DNA of 55,945 bases from Bacteroidales bacterium. GTDB lineage: Bacteria; Bacteroidota; Bacteroidia; Bacteroidales; VadinHA17. A model generated the notes under the pieces. It was not told the DNA's origin. It ran no database searches and saw only the letters and a list, made by a program, of their open reading frames with translations. Position numbers and translations under genes: made by a program. This document shows, one piece after another, positions 46,182 through 55,834 of the stretch; within the stretch, counting starts at the first letter, position 1; each line of letters starts with the position of its first letter. The stretch spans positions 7,011 to 62,955 of the forward strand of contig PLNF01000078.1 in assembly GCA_003141715.1 (NCBI GenBank), read 5' to 3'.

Positions 46182-47702
46182 ATGAAGAACAGAAAGACTT
46201 TACTTATGATACTTGATGGCTGGGGAATCGGCGATGGTTCGAAAGCAGATGTAATTAGTCAGGTTCCAACACCTAATCTTACTTATTACAAAAATAATTA
46301 TCCGAATTCCAGGCTTCATGCATCAGGGGAGGATGTCGGATTGCCCGACGGGCAAATGGGAAATTCTGAAGTAGGTCATCTGAATATCGGAGCCGGAAGA
46401 GTTATTTATCAGGATCTTGTTAAGATAAATAAGGAATGCAAGACAGGTGATATCAGGAAGAACAAAGTTTTGACAGATGCATTCTCTCATGCCCGTGATA
46501 ATAACAAACAGGTTCATTTTATGGGATTGTTGTCCGATGGAGGTGTTCACTCCCTTGATAAACACCTTTATTATCTGTGCGATATGACAATGGATTATGG
46601 ATTAAAAAATGTGTTCATTCATGGTTTTGGCGACGGTAGGGATACGGACCCCCGCAGTGGGATTGGCTATATGAAGAATCTTCTGGATCATCTCAAAAAG
46701 TCTAATGGGAAAGTCGCTTCATTCATTGGAAGATTCTATGCAATGGACCGTGATAAGAGATGGGAAAGAGTTAAAGAGGCATACGACCTTATCGTAAGTG
46801 GAACAGGTGCTCCAACCGGTAATATAATAGATGGTATGCAGGAATCATATAATGCCGGAGTTACTGATGAATTCATGAAACCGATTGTTGTTACTGATAA
46901 TTATGGCAATCCTGTTGGCCTGGTGAAAGAGGGTGATGTTATAATTTTTTTCAATTTCAGGAATGACAGGGCAAAGGAACTGACAATTGCACTTACTCAA
47001 AAAGATATGCCTGAGAATGGGATGAAGACCATTCCATTGTACTATTGCACTATGACCCCCTATGATGCTACCTTTAAAGGTCTGCATATCATTTATCCGA
47101 AAGATAATGCTGATAATACTATAGGAGAAGTACTTGCAGCAGCAGGGAAACATCAGCTAAGAATTGCGGAAACCGAAAAATATGCCCATGTTACCTTTTT
47201 CTTCTCCGGGGGACGCGAGGAGAAATTCAATAACGAAGAAAGGATTATGATACCTTCCCCAAAAGTTGCAACATACGATCTGCAACCGGAAATGAGTGCT
47301 TACGCTGTTACTGAAGCCGTTATTAATGCAATTGAATCAGAAAAGTACGATTTCATCTGTCTGAATTTCGCAAATGGCGACATGGTTGGCCATACCGGGG
47401 TTTATGAAGCAATTAAAAAAGCTGTCGCAACTGTTGACGAGTGTGCAGGGTCTGTAATTAAATCAGCCCGCAAGTTTGGTTATGATGTTCTGGTTATTGC
47501 TGATCATGGTAATGCCGACAAGGCATTAAATGAAGACGGATCACCTAATACAGCTCACTCGCTAAATCCTGTTCCCTGTGTACTTATAAGTGATGACTAT
47601 AAAAAGATCAATGAGGGAATACTTGCAGATGTAGCACCTACATTACTGAAAATAATGGGTATTCCCATACCAAAAGATATGACTGGGAAAGTGCTTGTCT
47701 AA
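46182..47702 (+). CDS. gpmI: 2,3-bisphosphoglycerate-independent phosphoglycerate mutase
   Basis: 506 aa. It interconverts 3- and 2-phosphoglycerate in glycolysis with two metal ions, usually Mn2+. D12 in [11 protein letters not shown] and nucleophile S62 in [18 protein letters not shown] belong to the phosphatase-like domain; [14 protein letters not shown] and [15 protein letters not shown] to the transferase domain; and [16 protein letters not shown] plus [11 protein letters not shown] close the metal site. It is monocistronic, with a promoter-like region upstream and a palindromic repeat downstream. Confidence 0.97.
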   Translation: MKNRKTLLMILDGWGIGDGSKADVISQVPTPNLTYYKNNYPNSRLHASGEDVGLPDGQMGNSEVGHLNIGAGRVIYQDLVKINKECKTGDIRKNKVLTDAFSHARDNNKQVHFMGLLSDGGVHSLDKHLYYLCDMTMDYGLKNVFIHGFGDGRDTDPRSGIGYMKNLLDHLKKSNGKVASFIGRFYAMDRDKRWERVKEAYDLIVSGTGAPTGNIIDGMQESYNAGVTDEFMKPIVVTDNYGNPVGLVKEGDVIIFFNFRNDRAKELTIALTQKDMPENGMKTIPLYYCTMTPYDATFKGLHIIYPKDNADNTIGEVLAAAGKHQLRIAETEKYAHVTFFFSGGREEKFNNEERIMIPSPKVATYDLQPEMSAYAVTEAVINAIESEKYDFICLNFANGDMVGHTGVYEAIKKAVATVDECAGSVIKSARKFGYDVLVIADHGNADKALNEDGSPNTAHSLNPVPCVLISDDYKKINEGILADVAPTLLKIMGIPIPKDMTGKVLV

Positions 47703-47721
47703 AACATTTGTCTCAACTATG

Positions 47722-47822
47722 TAAACCCCCCAACCCCCCTGAAGGGGGGCTAAAGCTCGGATACAATGATAATTTTGCTTAAAAAACGAGAATTAACCCC
47801 CCTATAGGGGGGCAGGGGGGGC
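47722..47822. repeat. C/G-run palindromic intergenic repeat, member 4
   Basis: The outer arms are aaaccccccaacccccctgaaggggggc and aacccccctataggggggcaggggggg, separated by about 45 AT-rich bases. It lies just after gpmI and could end its transcript. Confidence 0.75.
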
Positions 47823-47853
47823 AAAAAATGATTGACAGATAAGTAATCTTCTT

Positions 47854-48438
47854 ATGCTCCATATTAACAATACCATATTCAGTTTCGACATTCTCGAAAA
47901 AAAATTCAGATGTGACCTGCCTTTATGTCTTGGTAATTGTTGCAGATATGGGGATTCAGGTGCACCATTAAGTGTCGCCGAGACACTTATTCTGGATGAC
48001 ATCTGGACTGTTGTTAAACCCTATCTCAGGCCAGAAGGGATTGCTGCAATACAAGAGAAAGGCAGAAGTGTAAGAGATTTTGAAAACGAGAGAGTTACAC
48101 CCCTTATTGGCAATGAGGAATGTGCATATACAAATATGGAGGGAAATATTTTCAAGTGTGGAATTGAACAGGCATGGTCAGATGGTAAAACCTCATTCAG
48201 AAAACCATTGTCATGCCACCTTTTTCCTGTTCGTATTAAAGATTATTCTGATTTCAGAGCAGTCAATTATGAAGAGTTGGCAATTTGCTCGCCGGCGCGC
48301 AAGACAGGCATGGAAGAGGGTATTTATGTATATGAATTTCTAAAAGAGCCATTAATCAGGGCTTTAGGAGAAGACCTGTACAAAGAGTTGTGCATTGCTG
48401 CAGAAGAATTAAGGAAGAATAAAACTTTGAAGAAGTGA
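47854..48438 (+). CDS. DUF3109 family cysteine-rich protein
   Basis: 194 aa, soluble. Conserved cysteines occur as CDLPLCLGNCCRYGDSGAPL, NEECAYTN, FKCGIEQAW, LSCHLFPVRI and ICSPA. The pattern matches DUF3109 and is related to the YkgJ-type metal or Fe-S cluster-binding proteins. The function is unknown. It begins 31 bases after the palindromic repeat behind gpmI. Confidence 0.85.
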   Translation: MLHINNTIFSFDILEKKFRCDLPLCLGNCCRYGDSGAPLSVAETLILDDIWTVVKPYLRPEGIAAIQEKGRSVRDFENERVTPLIGNEECAYTNMEGNIFKCGIEQAWSDGKTSFRKPLSCHLFPVRIKDYSDFRAVNYEELAICSPARKTGMEEGIYVYEFLKEPLIRALGEDLYKELCIAAEELRKNKTLKK

Positions 48439-48661
48439 TTCCCTGTTGTTTAATATGTATTCAACAAAAATCCATTACGTTATAACTCGAAAGAGTATTT
48501 TGTTATTAAAAAATAAAGGGATCAGTAATTAAACTATTTATGTCAGAATTTAGGAGAAACTTCCAAATTTGAGCATCTTTATTTATCATATCATAATTCA
48601 CATTTTTCTTAATTAATGTGACTATATGAAATGATGTATCTAAGATCCAAAATCTCTTGAA
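48439..48661. other. AT-rich intergenic stretch, nothing recognised
   Basis: The first part of a 505-base gap between the DUF3109 gene and susC. Only short chance ORFs (up to about 25 codons) are present and no hairpin terminator or RNA gene was found. Confidence 0.5.
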
Positions 48662-48826
48662 AATCAATTTATTTACCCCAACCCCAACCTTGCTTTGCCG
48701 AAGCGGCTACGCGAAGGCGAGGGGGGTTTAAATTGATTTTGACTGCGTCGAGCTCGTCCCGATAAATCGGGACTCGGTTCTTCGCTCTCCGCCGACTGAC
48801 GGAGCCGGGGTAAAAGAAGAAAATCA
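48662..48826. repeat. C/G-run palindromic intergenic repeat, member 5 (composite)
   Basis: The outer arms are aatcaatttatttacccc and ggggtaaaagaagaaaatca. Inside are GTCCCGAT-AA-ATCGGGAC (48756-48773) and GCCGAAGCGGCTACGCGAAGGC. It is the longest and most composite member and lies in the gap upstream of susC. Confidence 0.7.
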
Positions 48827-48877
48827 ATGAATTTTTATGGAGTATACCAAGTACTCACATAAAATAAAATTGTTTAG

Positions 48878-48909
48878 TTTGGAAATTTAAAAAAGTTCCC
48901 ATATATTTG
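48878..48909 (+). promoter_or_regulatory. susC promoter
   Basis: TTTG (48878-48881), a 20-base spacer and TATATTTG (48902-48909) match the Bacteroidota consensus in both boxes and spacing. The ATG follows at 48944, giving a leader of about 30 bases. Confidence 0.65.
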
Positions 48910-48943
48910 GTTGTTGACTTAAACCTATTAAACCTAAATTCGT

Positions 48944-51900
48944 ATGAAGAAACTATTTCTGCTGATTGTTTTGTTTGTGTTTATAAGTGGCTACACTTTA
49001 TTGGCACAAACAATAGTCATTACAGGTTCGGTTACCTCTTCAGTCCAGGGGGAAGGTGTAATTCCTGGTGTGACTATAACTGTTAAAGGTACCACTTTGG
49101 GTGCAATAACAGGTGTGAATGGAGGATATTCAATTACAGCTCCACAGAAAGCCACCACACTCGTTTTCTCCTATATCGGGATGAAAACACAGGAGATTGA
49201 AATCGGAGGCCGTAAAGTAATTGATGTTGTGATGGAACCCGCTCTTCTGGGTTTGAATGAAGTTGTTGTTACTGCCTTGGGTATTTCAAGAGAGAGAAAA
49301 GCTCTTGGATATTCAGTTTCAGATGTTAAATCTGATGAAATCGCTTATTCGAAAAATACAAACGTTATGAATTCCCTCGAGGGGAAAGTTGCGGGTGTTC
49401 GTATCACCAGCTCAACCGGGGCTGTTGGTGCTTCATCCTTTATTGAGATTCGTGGTTCGGCTTCCTTAACCCGTAATAATCAGCCACTTTATGTTATTGA
49501 TGGAGTCCCAATAATTTCTGGCGGCGTTGCTGATGGAGTTGACGGTGTTGCTCATAAGGATGCTCTTGCTGACCTTAACCCCGATGATATTGACAACATC
49601 TCTGTATTAAAAGGTGGTGCAGCTACGGCTTTGTATGGTTTGAGAGCTGCTACTGGTGCAGTAGTTATTACGACTAAAAAAGGAACAGCTGGCAAAACTG
49701 TGGTTAATTTCGGTTCCAGTGTTTCAATTGAAAAAATAACCCAGGTACCCGCGCTTCAGAATACATATTCAGAGGGATCTAATGGAGCATTTGCCAAGTT
49801 CGCCAGCGGATCATGGGGAGGACGAATAGATACACTCCGGTATACGCAAAACCCTGCTGCTCTCCCGGCAGATGCTGCCCACTATAGCAGTATGGCTGAT
49901 TATATGGCTAAATGGGATCCCAACGGATTTATTGTTAATCAACACAGCCCATACGCTGACCCTAATGCCACTATTAAAACATATAATCCATACGATTTTT
50001 TTCAGACCGGGATTACATATAATAATAATTTTAGTGTTTCGGGCGGTGATGCGAATTCAACCTACTTCTTTTCTTTGGGAAACACTTCACAATCAGGTAT
50101 TATTCCCCATAATACATTTGATAAAACCAATATCAAGGTATCTGCTGATCACAAATTCAACAAGCAAGTATCAGTAGGCACAAATATTAACTATGTATAT
50201 GATCAGGGAAATAAAATTCAGCAAGGATCAAACACCTCCGGTGTTATGCTTGGCCTGGTGAGAACACCACCAACATTTGATGATGCATTCGGATATATTT
50301 TCCCTAATGGAAAACAGCGCAGTTACCGTGGTGGAACAGGTTATGACAATCCATACTGGACAGCAAATAAAAACTCGTATAAGGATAAAACCAATCGCAT
50401 GTTTGGCGACGTTCATGCAAGCTATATTCCGACAGATTGGCTTAACTTTAGCTATCGTCTTGGTGTAGACTGGTTTAATTCTTATTACAAAGACTATTTT
50501 GCAATTTTTTCAAATAGTACGCCTGCAGGAAAAGTTACCGTGGCTAATTCACTAAACCGCGATATCAACTCCGACTTGTTAATGACTCTTCATAAGGCTT
50601 TTGGCGATTTTGATGCTAGCTTAACAATTGGCGACAATTTGTATTCATCATATTATGAATCAACAACAAGCCAGGCTAATGGGCTGATATTGATTGATTT
50701 CCCCGACATGAATAACACAACTAATAACCGGGGATATGAATTAACAAACCAAAAACGTACCAGTGCAGTATTTGGCGATCTTTCCTTAAATTATAAGAGC
50801 ATGATTTTCTTAGATGGGACGCTTCGTGACGAAAAATCAACAACTCTTCCGGCAGCCAATAATTCATTTGCCTATCCTTCCGGGAGTTTTGGTTTTATTT
50901 TCACCGAATTGGGCGGACTTAAAGGTAATAAGATTCTGCCTTATGGGAAAATCAGAGTTTCTTATGCTGTTACTGCTCAGGATGCTCAATTATATTCAAC
51001 AGATAATTATTTTTATGCACCTGATTTCGTTGATGGATGGACCAGCCCTGATGGTATGCTATATCCCTATAATAGTACTCTGGCATATACGTATACTGAC
51101 CAACTCGGGAACAATACCCTGAAACCGGAAAAGATGAAAACATTTGAGGTTGGTACAGAATTAAAGTTCCTTGATAATCGGGTTGATCTGGATCTTTCTT
51201 ATTTTGTTAATCATAACCAGGATCTTCTGATGCAGGTGCCTATTGCGTCTTCAACTGGATTTAGTACAAAATATATGAACGCTGGTAAAATGTCGACCAA
51301 AGGCATAGAACTCCAATTGGGCGGAGACATAGTGAAAGGTAATGGTTTTAACTGGAATCTTACCGTTAACTGGTCAAATCCAAGGACTATGGTTGATGAA
51401 CTTGCCCCTGGAGTTAGTAATCTTTTCCTCGGTGGATTTACAGGTTCACAAATCCGTGCGGTTGCAGGGCAAGCATACCGTTCAATATATGCAACAGTAT
51501 GGGCTCATGATGACCAGGGAAATATTTTAATCAATCCGACCGGAACATTTAAAGGTTATCCAGTTGCTTTGGGAGATATGAAGTACATTGCAGATGTTCA
51601 GGAAAAATGGAGAATGGGTATTACAAACACTTTTTCATACAAGGGCATTCGGCTCTCTGCAACGCTTGAGATCAAAAGAGGAGGACATATGTGGAATGGA
51701 ACACGCGGAGCACTTGATTACTTTGGAACCTCTGCAGGTACTGCAAATCGCGCTGCCACTGACGTAGTAAATTTTGGCGGAGTTTATGGATATGTGGATA
51801 GCAAAACTGGTGCAATAATTCACACGGATGCAGCAGGGAACGATTTAACCAGCACAGATGCTCCTGTCACAAATTCTCTTCCTGTACAGGAAAACGCACA

Positions 51901-52204
51901 GAATTGGCGCCAGGGTAATGGAAGTGGTTTCCAGGGTCCATCAGAATTCTACGTTGAAAAAACCGATTGGACAAGACTAAGAGAAGTCACACTTTCTTAT
52001 GATTTACCAAAGAGCCTTCTTGACAGGATTAAATTACAGAAACTTGGCGTATACTTCACCGGAAGGAATCTCTGGTTAAAGACTCCATATACCGGAATTG
52101 ATCCTGAAACTAGTTTGGTGGGAGCATCTAATGCACAAGGGATGGATTACTTTAATATGCCGGGGACAAAATCCTATACCGTTGGACTTAAGGTCACTTT
52201 TTAA
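48944..52204 (+). CDS. SusC/RagA-type TonB-dependent outer-membrane transporter
   Basis: 1086 aa. A signal peptide (LFLLIVLFVFISGYTLLAQ) is followed by a carboxypeptidase-regulatory-like domain (about 25-105), the SusC-type LNEVVVTALGISRERKALGYSV, and the plug with SLEGKVAGVRITSSTGAVGASSFIEIRG and NQPLYVIDGVPI. The 22-strand barrel fills the rest and ends with an aromatic GLKVTF. It forms a pedal-bin complex with the SusD-like lipoprotein encoded 72 bases downstream and draws energy from TonB. No glycoside hydrolase, peptidase, sigma/anti-sigma pair or hybrid sensor is next to it, so the substrate (glycan or peptide) is unknown. Confidence 0.96.
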   Translation: MKKLFLLIVLFVFISGYTLLAQTIVITGSVTSSVQGEGVIPGVTITVKGTTLGAITGVNGGYSITAPQKATTLVFSYIGMKTQEIEIGGRKVIDVVMEPALLGLNEVVVTALGISRERKALGYSVSDVKSDEIAYSKNTNVMNSLEGKVAGVRITSSTGAVGASSFIEIRGSASLTRNNQPLYVIDGVPIISGGVADGVDGVAHKDALADLNPDDIDNISVLKGGAATALYGLRAATGAVVITTKKGTAGKTVVNFGSSVSIEKITQVPALQNTYSEGSNGAFAKFASGSWGGRIDTLRYTQNPAALPADAAHYSSMADYMAKWDPNGFIVNQHSPYADPNATIKTYNPYDFFQTGITYNNNFSVSGGDANSTYFFSLGNTSQSGIIPHNTFDKTNIKVSADHKFNKQVSVGTNINYVYDQGNKIQQGSNTSGVMLGLVRTPPTFDDAFGYIFPNGKQRSYRGGTGYDNPYWTANKNSYKDKTNRMFGDVHASYIPTDWLNFSYRLGVDWFNSYYKDYFAIFSNSTPAGKVTVANSLNRDINSDLLMTLHKAFGDFDASLTIGDNLYSSYYESTTSQANGLILIDFPDMNNTTNNRGYELTNQKRTSAVFGDLSLNYKSMIFLDGTLRDEKSTTLPAANNSFAYPSGSFGFIFTELGGLKGNKILPYGKIRVSYAVTAQDAQLYSTDNYFYAPDFVDGWTSPDGMLYPYNSTLAYTYTDQLGNNTLKPEKMKTFEVGTELKFLDNRVDLDLSYFVNHNQDLLMQVPIASSTGFSTKYMNAGKMSTKGIELQLGGDIVKGNGFNWNLTVNWSNPRTMVDELAPGVSNLFLGGFTGSQIRAVAGQAYRSIYATVWAHDDQGNILINPTGTFKGYPVALGDMKYIADVQEKWRMGITNTFSYKGIRLSATLEIKRGGHMWNGTRGALDYFGTSAGTANRAATDVVNFGGVYGYVDSKTGAIIHTDAAGNDLTSTDAPVTNSLPVQENAQNWRQGNGSGFQGPSEFYVEKTDWTRLREVTLSYDLPKSLLDRIKLQKLGVYFTGRNLWLKTPYTGIDPETSLVGASNAQGMDYFNMPGTKSYTVGLKVTF

Positions 52205-52276
52205 ATTACGGTTTGTATAAAAATTCATCTTGTAAAAATTGCGATTTGATTATATCAACACATTAATTTTAAAAAT

Positions 52277-53650
52277 ATGAAAAACAGACACTTAAGATAT
52301 TTAACGAATATTTTGCTAATGGTAGTTATTCTCACTACCTCATGTAAAAAATGGGTCGATCCTAGTCTAAACATTGATCCGGATAATCCAAGGGATGTTT
52401 ATTCCGCTCTTATAGTACCAAGTGCCGAAGGAAGCCTGGCATTCACTATGCAGGGTTTTGATTATGTTGGAGTCACAGGCATGTGGCTGCAATATTTCGA
52501 AGGACTTGATCGCCAGGCTTATGGTATGTACAATTATTCTTTTACTTCCGATGACTGCGACAACCTATATACTTCATTGTATGCAAGTACAATGGAGGAT
52601 TGTCAGAAAATAATTGATAAGACCTCAGTAGCTGATGCTGCCAGCCCACACATGAAGGGAATGGCAGAAGTTCTAAAGGCAACTGCCCTGGGTACAGCGG
52701 TTGGTTTATGGGGAAGCATCCCCAATAGCACGGCATTTCAGGGGAATACTCAGCTTAAACCTACTTTTGATGATGAACAAACAGTATATGCCGCAATTCA
52801 AACCATGTTGACCGATGCTATTGCTAACTTGTCTGTTGCTGGAACCGATTATGAAGAGCAATATATGAAAGTTGCCGGGCAGGATTTAATATATTCCGGT
52901 AATCTTTCCAAATGGATTAAAGCAGCTTACTCTTTAAAAGCCAGGTATGAATTGAGACTATCAAGACAATCAGGGTTTAGTGCCGATGATATACTTAATA
53001 ATCTTGCTCTGGGTATTAATAACAAAAATAATGATTTCCAGCTGAACTTCGTTGGAAGTGAAGCTTTTGTTGATGACAATCCTCTGTGGGAATTCACTGA
53101 AGACCGTTATGGATATGCCGGTAATAATGGTAATTTTCTTAACCTCTTGAATAGCAATAGTGATCCACGTATAGCTGCTTTTGATGATGGGGACCTCTTC
53201 ATTGGAGGACCTGCTCTTGGATATCCCAGTTCTCCGGGATTATTTATGTCTTATTTTGAAGGATTGTTTATCAAGGCAGAATGTCTATTTAGTAAAGGAG
53301 ATCTGCCTGGTGCAGCCACTGCTTACAACGCTGCTGTTACTGCATCTCTTGATAAATGGGATGTTACTGATGCCGGATGGCTTGCAACTAATGCAGCAGA
53401 AACCGCAGGTACAATAACCCTTGCAAAAATTATGAATGCAAAATATATTGCAATGTATGCAGAGGGCGAATCATGGTGTGACTATCGCAGATACCAATTT
53501 GCTTATCCTGCACTTGTACCTCCGGTCAACAATGCGACATCTGGTGTTCAGCCTTCTTCATACCCCTATCCTACTAATGAGAAAGTTTCGAATGCAGCTA
53601 ACGTACCTACAAGGGGTGGAATTACAGCGAAACTTTGGGCTTTTCAATAA
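52277..53650 (+). CDS. SusD/RagB-like nutrient-binding outer-membrane lipoprotein (SusD-like_2)
   Basis: 457 aa. A lipoprotein signal peptide ends at TTSC, so the cysteine is lipidated and the protein sits at the cell surface. The N-terminal half contains TPR-like helices and the family segment DLIYSGNLSKWIKAAYSLKARYELRLS; the C-terminal part has GESWCDYRRYQFAYP. The size and pattern match the SusD-like_2 branch rather than classical starch SusD. It partners the SusC-like porin upstream. A strong terminator follows, so the operon holds only these two genes. Confidence 0.93.
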   Translation: MKNRHLRYLTNILLMVVILTTSCKKWVDPSLNIDPDNPRDVYSALIVPSAEGSLAFTMQGFDYVGVTGMWLQYFEGLDRQAYGMYNYSFTSDDCDNLYTSLYASTMEDCQKIIDKTSVADAASPHMKGMAEVLKATALGTAVGLWGSIPNSTAFQGNTQLKPTFDDEQTVYAAIQTMLTDAIANLSVAGTDYEEQYMKVAGQDLIYSGNLSKWIKAAYSLKARYELRLSRQSGFSADDILNNLALGINNKNNDFQLNFVGSEAFVDDNPLWEFTEDRYGYAGNNGNFLNLLNSNSDPRIAAFDDGDLFIGGPALGYPSSPGLFMSYFEGLFIKAECLFSKGDLPGAATAYNAAVTASLDKWDVTDAGWLATNAAETAGTITLAKIMNAKYIAMYAEGESWCDYRRYQFAYPALVPPVNNATSGVQPSSYPYPTNEKVSNAANVPTRGGITAKLWAFQ

Positions 53651-53710
53651 AAGAAATTCTGCCTGATCAAGGTAAGGCAAATAAATTAGTATAAATAGCA
53701 TTTAAAATTA

Positions 53711-53744
53711 GAGGCTGACTTTATTGAGTCAGCCTCTTTTTTTT
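53711..53744 (+). terminator. Intrinsic terminator of the susCD operon
   Basis: A perfect 10-bp stem GAGGCTGACT/AGTCAGCCTC with loop TTATTG is followed by eight T. It lies 60 bases after the susD stop. Confidence 0.92.
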
Positions 53745-53785
53745 ATCGTCTATAAAGGGACACTCTAGTAACTTATTACAAAACA

Positions 53786-53902
53786 CTATCCGATCAAATC
53801 GTTGCAGTACTTTACAAGCCTTAGCAGATCTTCCTGTTTCTTTATATTGATGTCAGATTTATTAATGAATTGTTTTATCTCCTGACTTAGACACTGGGAC
53901 AC
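53786..53902 (-). pseudogene. Short ORF or gene-fragment on the minus strand
   Basis: A 38-codon frame from GTG (53902) to TAG reads SQCLSQEIKQFINKSDINIK and ends KKQEDLLRLVKYCNDLIG, with the composition of a real helical protein. GGGACACT occurs on both sides (53757-53764 and 53898-53905). It may be a decayed gene or the edge of a lost mobile element. It lies within the 389-base gap after susD. Confidence 0.3.
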
Positions 53903-53922
53903 TTAAATTATTATTGTGAGTT

Positions 53923-54026
53923 CAATTACCGTCGGTTTTAACCGACGGTTTTACAAACCAAAAACGTACGGGCTTTAGTCCAACAGGATTTTTTGGGCTG
54001 AAGCCCTGAAAGAGAGTGACTCTGAA
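53923..54026. repeat. Palindromic intergenic repeat, copy 2 (shared with 5630-5734)
   Basis: Two palindromes, ACCGTCGGTT-TT-AACCGACGGT and GGGCTTTAGTCC with GGGCTGAAGCCC, lie directly behind the second TIR-TPR gene. The match to copy 1 extends from CAATTACCGTCGG to GTGACTCTGAA with scattered differences. Confidence 0.8.
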
Positions 54027-54039
54027 GACATATCACACA

Positions 54040-55644
54040 TTATTTCACTATCTCCTGAAGATGCCTGATTGTAATTTCCTTTAAATGCTTCTTAGCTTCG
54101 TTAATCTTTACTGTATCAGTCTCTAAATCAATATAATTCTCCCAAAGATCAATGCTCCTGGTGATCTTTCCGGAAGCTTCATAAGCTTTTGCCAGGTATA
54201 GGTTTGTCTCAGGTTCACGAGGTTTTATATTATTTGAAAGTTCAAGATATTTCAGGGCTGAATCAGGTTGTTCCTGCATTAAATAGGCGTTGCCAAGGTT
54301 TTTATACACAAGGTAAATATACTTCGATCCAGGATATTGCTCCCTGGCCTTATTCAGAATTAATATTGCTTCAATTGGCTGATCCATTGAATTATATAAA
54401 TTACCCAGTGCACTACATGCACGAACATAAACCGTATCGCTGTGGAACGTGGAATCTATCTTAATTGCTTCCTTGTACCAGTGAATTGCCTGTTTATAGT
54501 CTTTTTTGTCATGCAGGGCGAAAGCCATGTTATATGCTGCCCCACTATTCTTGGGATCATATCCTATGGCCTTAATGGTTTGCATAAGTGCCTGATTTAA
54601 ATCACCCTGTTTATAACTTAATGCAGCCAGGGAACTCCACGCATAGGAGTATTTGGGATCGCTTGAAAATGCAAGATTAAGTTCTGCTTTTGCAGCCTCA
54701 AGCTCTTTGTTATCGATATATGTTACTGCTTTTTTGACGTGTGATCTTGCAACTTCTCTTTTAGAGTTACCAGCACCTAAAAAGCTGAACGGCCACTTCC
54801 TGCCAAATGCTAAAACAACCATTAAAGCGATGAACAAAATTGAAAAGATGTACTTATAATTGTTTTTAATCCAATAACCGCCCTGTTTATGTAGCCAGCC
54901 GGTGTCTTTTTTCTGAATTTTTCCATTAGTTTGAAATTGAAGGCCTGAGGTTTTATGACTTTCATCCCCAAGAATAATGGCTCTGTTTTTTTGTTCCCCG
55001 GGTTCAATTAATGACCAGCTTTCTGAATGTGAGGTGTTCTGGATTTTTTTTAAGCTTCCTATAAGCTCATCAATGGCATTTGCTACTTTGTTGATCTGGT
55101 CGCGATAGTAAACTTTATTCAGATTATCGAGGGGGCGGTCTTCACTGGCTCTCAATGGTCTGTTGACACCCGCAGATCTATAAATAAAATCAATTCCGCG
55201 AAGTGCTCCTCCAAGAACTGATTCACACAATTTAATATCTGAAATATCCGGCTCATGAATTCGGACAGGAAGTACACGGCTGGCCACATTCCCGTTTGGT
55301 AATGGGATCCTCAATCCAAACTGATCATTGGAGACTTGTTCAATAAATGCTTTAAACTCGTGTTCCCATGCAAAAGATTTGGGATCGCAATAGGTTCTTG
55401 AAATAACCGGAATAAAAACAAGACATTTAAGTTTCTCTTTCAGCGAGGCATCAACATCGTGTGTCTCTAACAGTCCGTCATGCGGGTTGTTATCAAAATA
55501 TACACTTATCTCTTCCTTGAAAGTTGCTTCGAGCTCCCGCTTCAGATTGTCAACAAATTCAGTTACCCAGCCATCATATTTATTGTCCTTCTGACGGTAG
55601 CTGATAAAAATGTCATATGTGTAACCCGGAATAATGCCTGACAT
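54040..55644 (-). CDS. TIR domain - transmembrane - TPR protein (copy 2)
   Basis: 534 aa, the same length as copy 1 at 5751-7355. Aligned by eye without gaps they differ at about 55 positions (about 90% identity). The TIR domain (1-165, with YDIFISYRQKDNKYDGW and CDPKSFAWEHEF), the membrane helix (263-281) and the TPR part are all intact. Differences cluster in the linker (about 199-245) between TIR and membrane helix. Unlike copy 1 it has no Sia-like genes upstream; it stands alone, divergent from an exported-protein gene at 55835. The homology includes the 3' palindromic repeat but fades within about 20 bases of the start codon, so the duplicated unit is the gene plus its 3' flank. Confidence 0.88.
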   Translation of the reverse strand: MSGIIPGYTYDIFISYRQKDNKYDGWVTEFVDNLKRELEATFKEEISVYFDNNPHDGLLETHDVDASLKEKLKCLVFIPVISRTYCDPKSFAWEHEFKAFIEQVSNDQFGLRIPLPNGNVASRVLPVRIHEPDISDIKLCESVLGGALRGIDFIYRSAGVNRPLRASEDRPLDNLNKVYYRDQINKVANAIDELIGSLKKIQNTSHSESWSLIEPGEQKNRAIILGDESHKTSGLQFQTNGKIQKKDTGWLHKQGGYWIKNNYKYIFSILFIALMVVLAFGRKWPFSFLGAGNSKREVARSHVKKAVTYIDNKELEAAKAELNLAFSSDPKYSYAWSSLAALSYKQGDLNQALMQTIKAIGYDPKNSGAAYNMAFALHDKKDYKQAIHWYKEAIKIDSTFHSDTVYVRACSALGNLYNSMDQPIEAILILNKAREQYPGSKYIYLVYKNLGNAYLMQEQPDSALKYLELSNNIKPREPETNLYLAKAYEASGKITRSIDLWENYIDLETDTVKINEAKKHLKEITIRHLQEIVK

Positions 55645-55834
55645 CGCACTAAAAAATTTTCAAAACGCCTCCAAGAGTTCTAAATACTTCTTTATCAAAA
55701 TTAAACCATAGTTATATTAAAAGCAATTATATTCCCATAGAAACTATGAATTCAAATTTATTTATTAAATTTACTTGTAACAATATAAAGGAAATCAGAT
55801 AGTAGTCGTACTTTAACTCATATTTTCAATTAAT

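Noticed and set aside
48080-48343. 87-codon ORF inside the DUF3109 gene
   Set aside because: Frame-shifted shadow of a gene with clear conserved cysteines.
28325-48826. CRISPR array or tRNA cluster in the repeat-rich gaps
   Set aside because: The repeats are palindromic, irregularly spaced and not separated by uniform spacers; no cloverleaf could be folded by eye.
54189-54464. 91-codon plus-strand ORF antisense to TIR-TPR copy 2 (and its shorter twin at 5945-6175)
   Set aside because: It is present in both copies only because the coding strand is conserved; it mirrors the TPR codons and has no start context.
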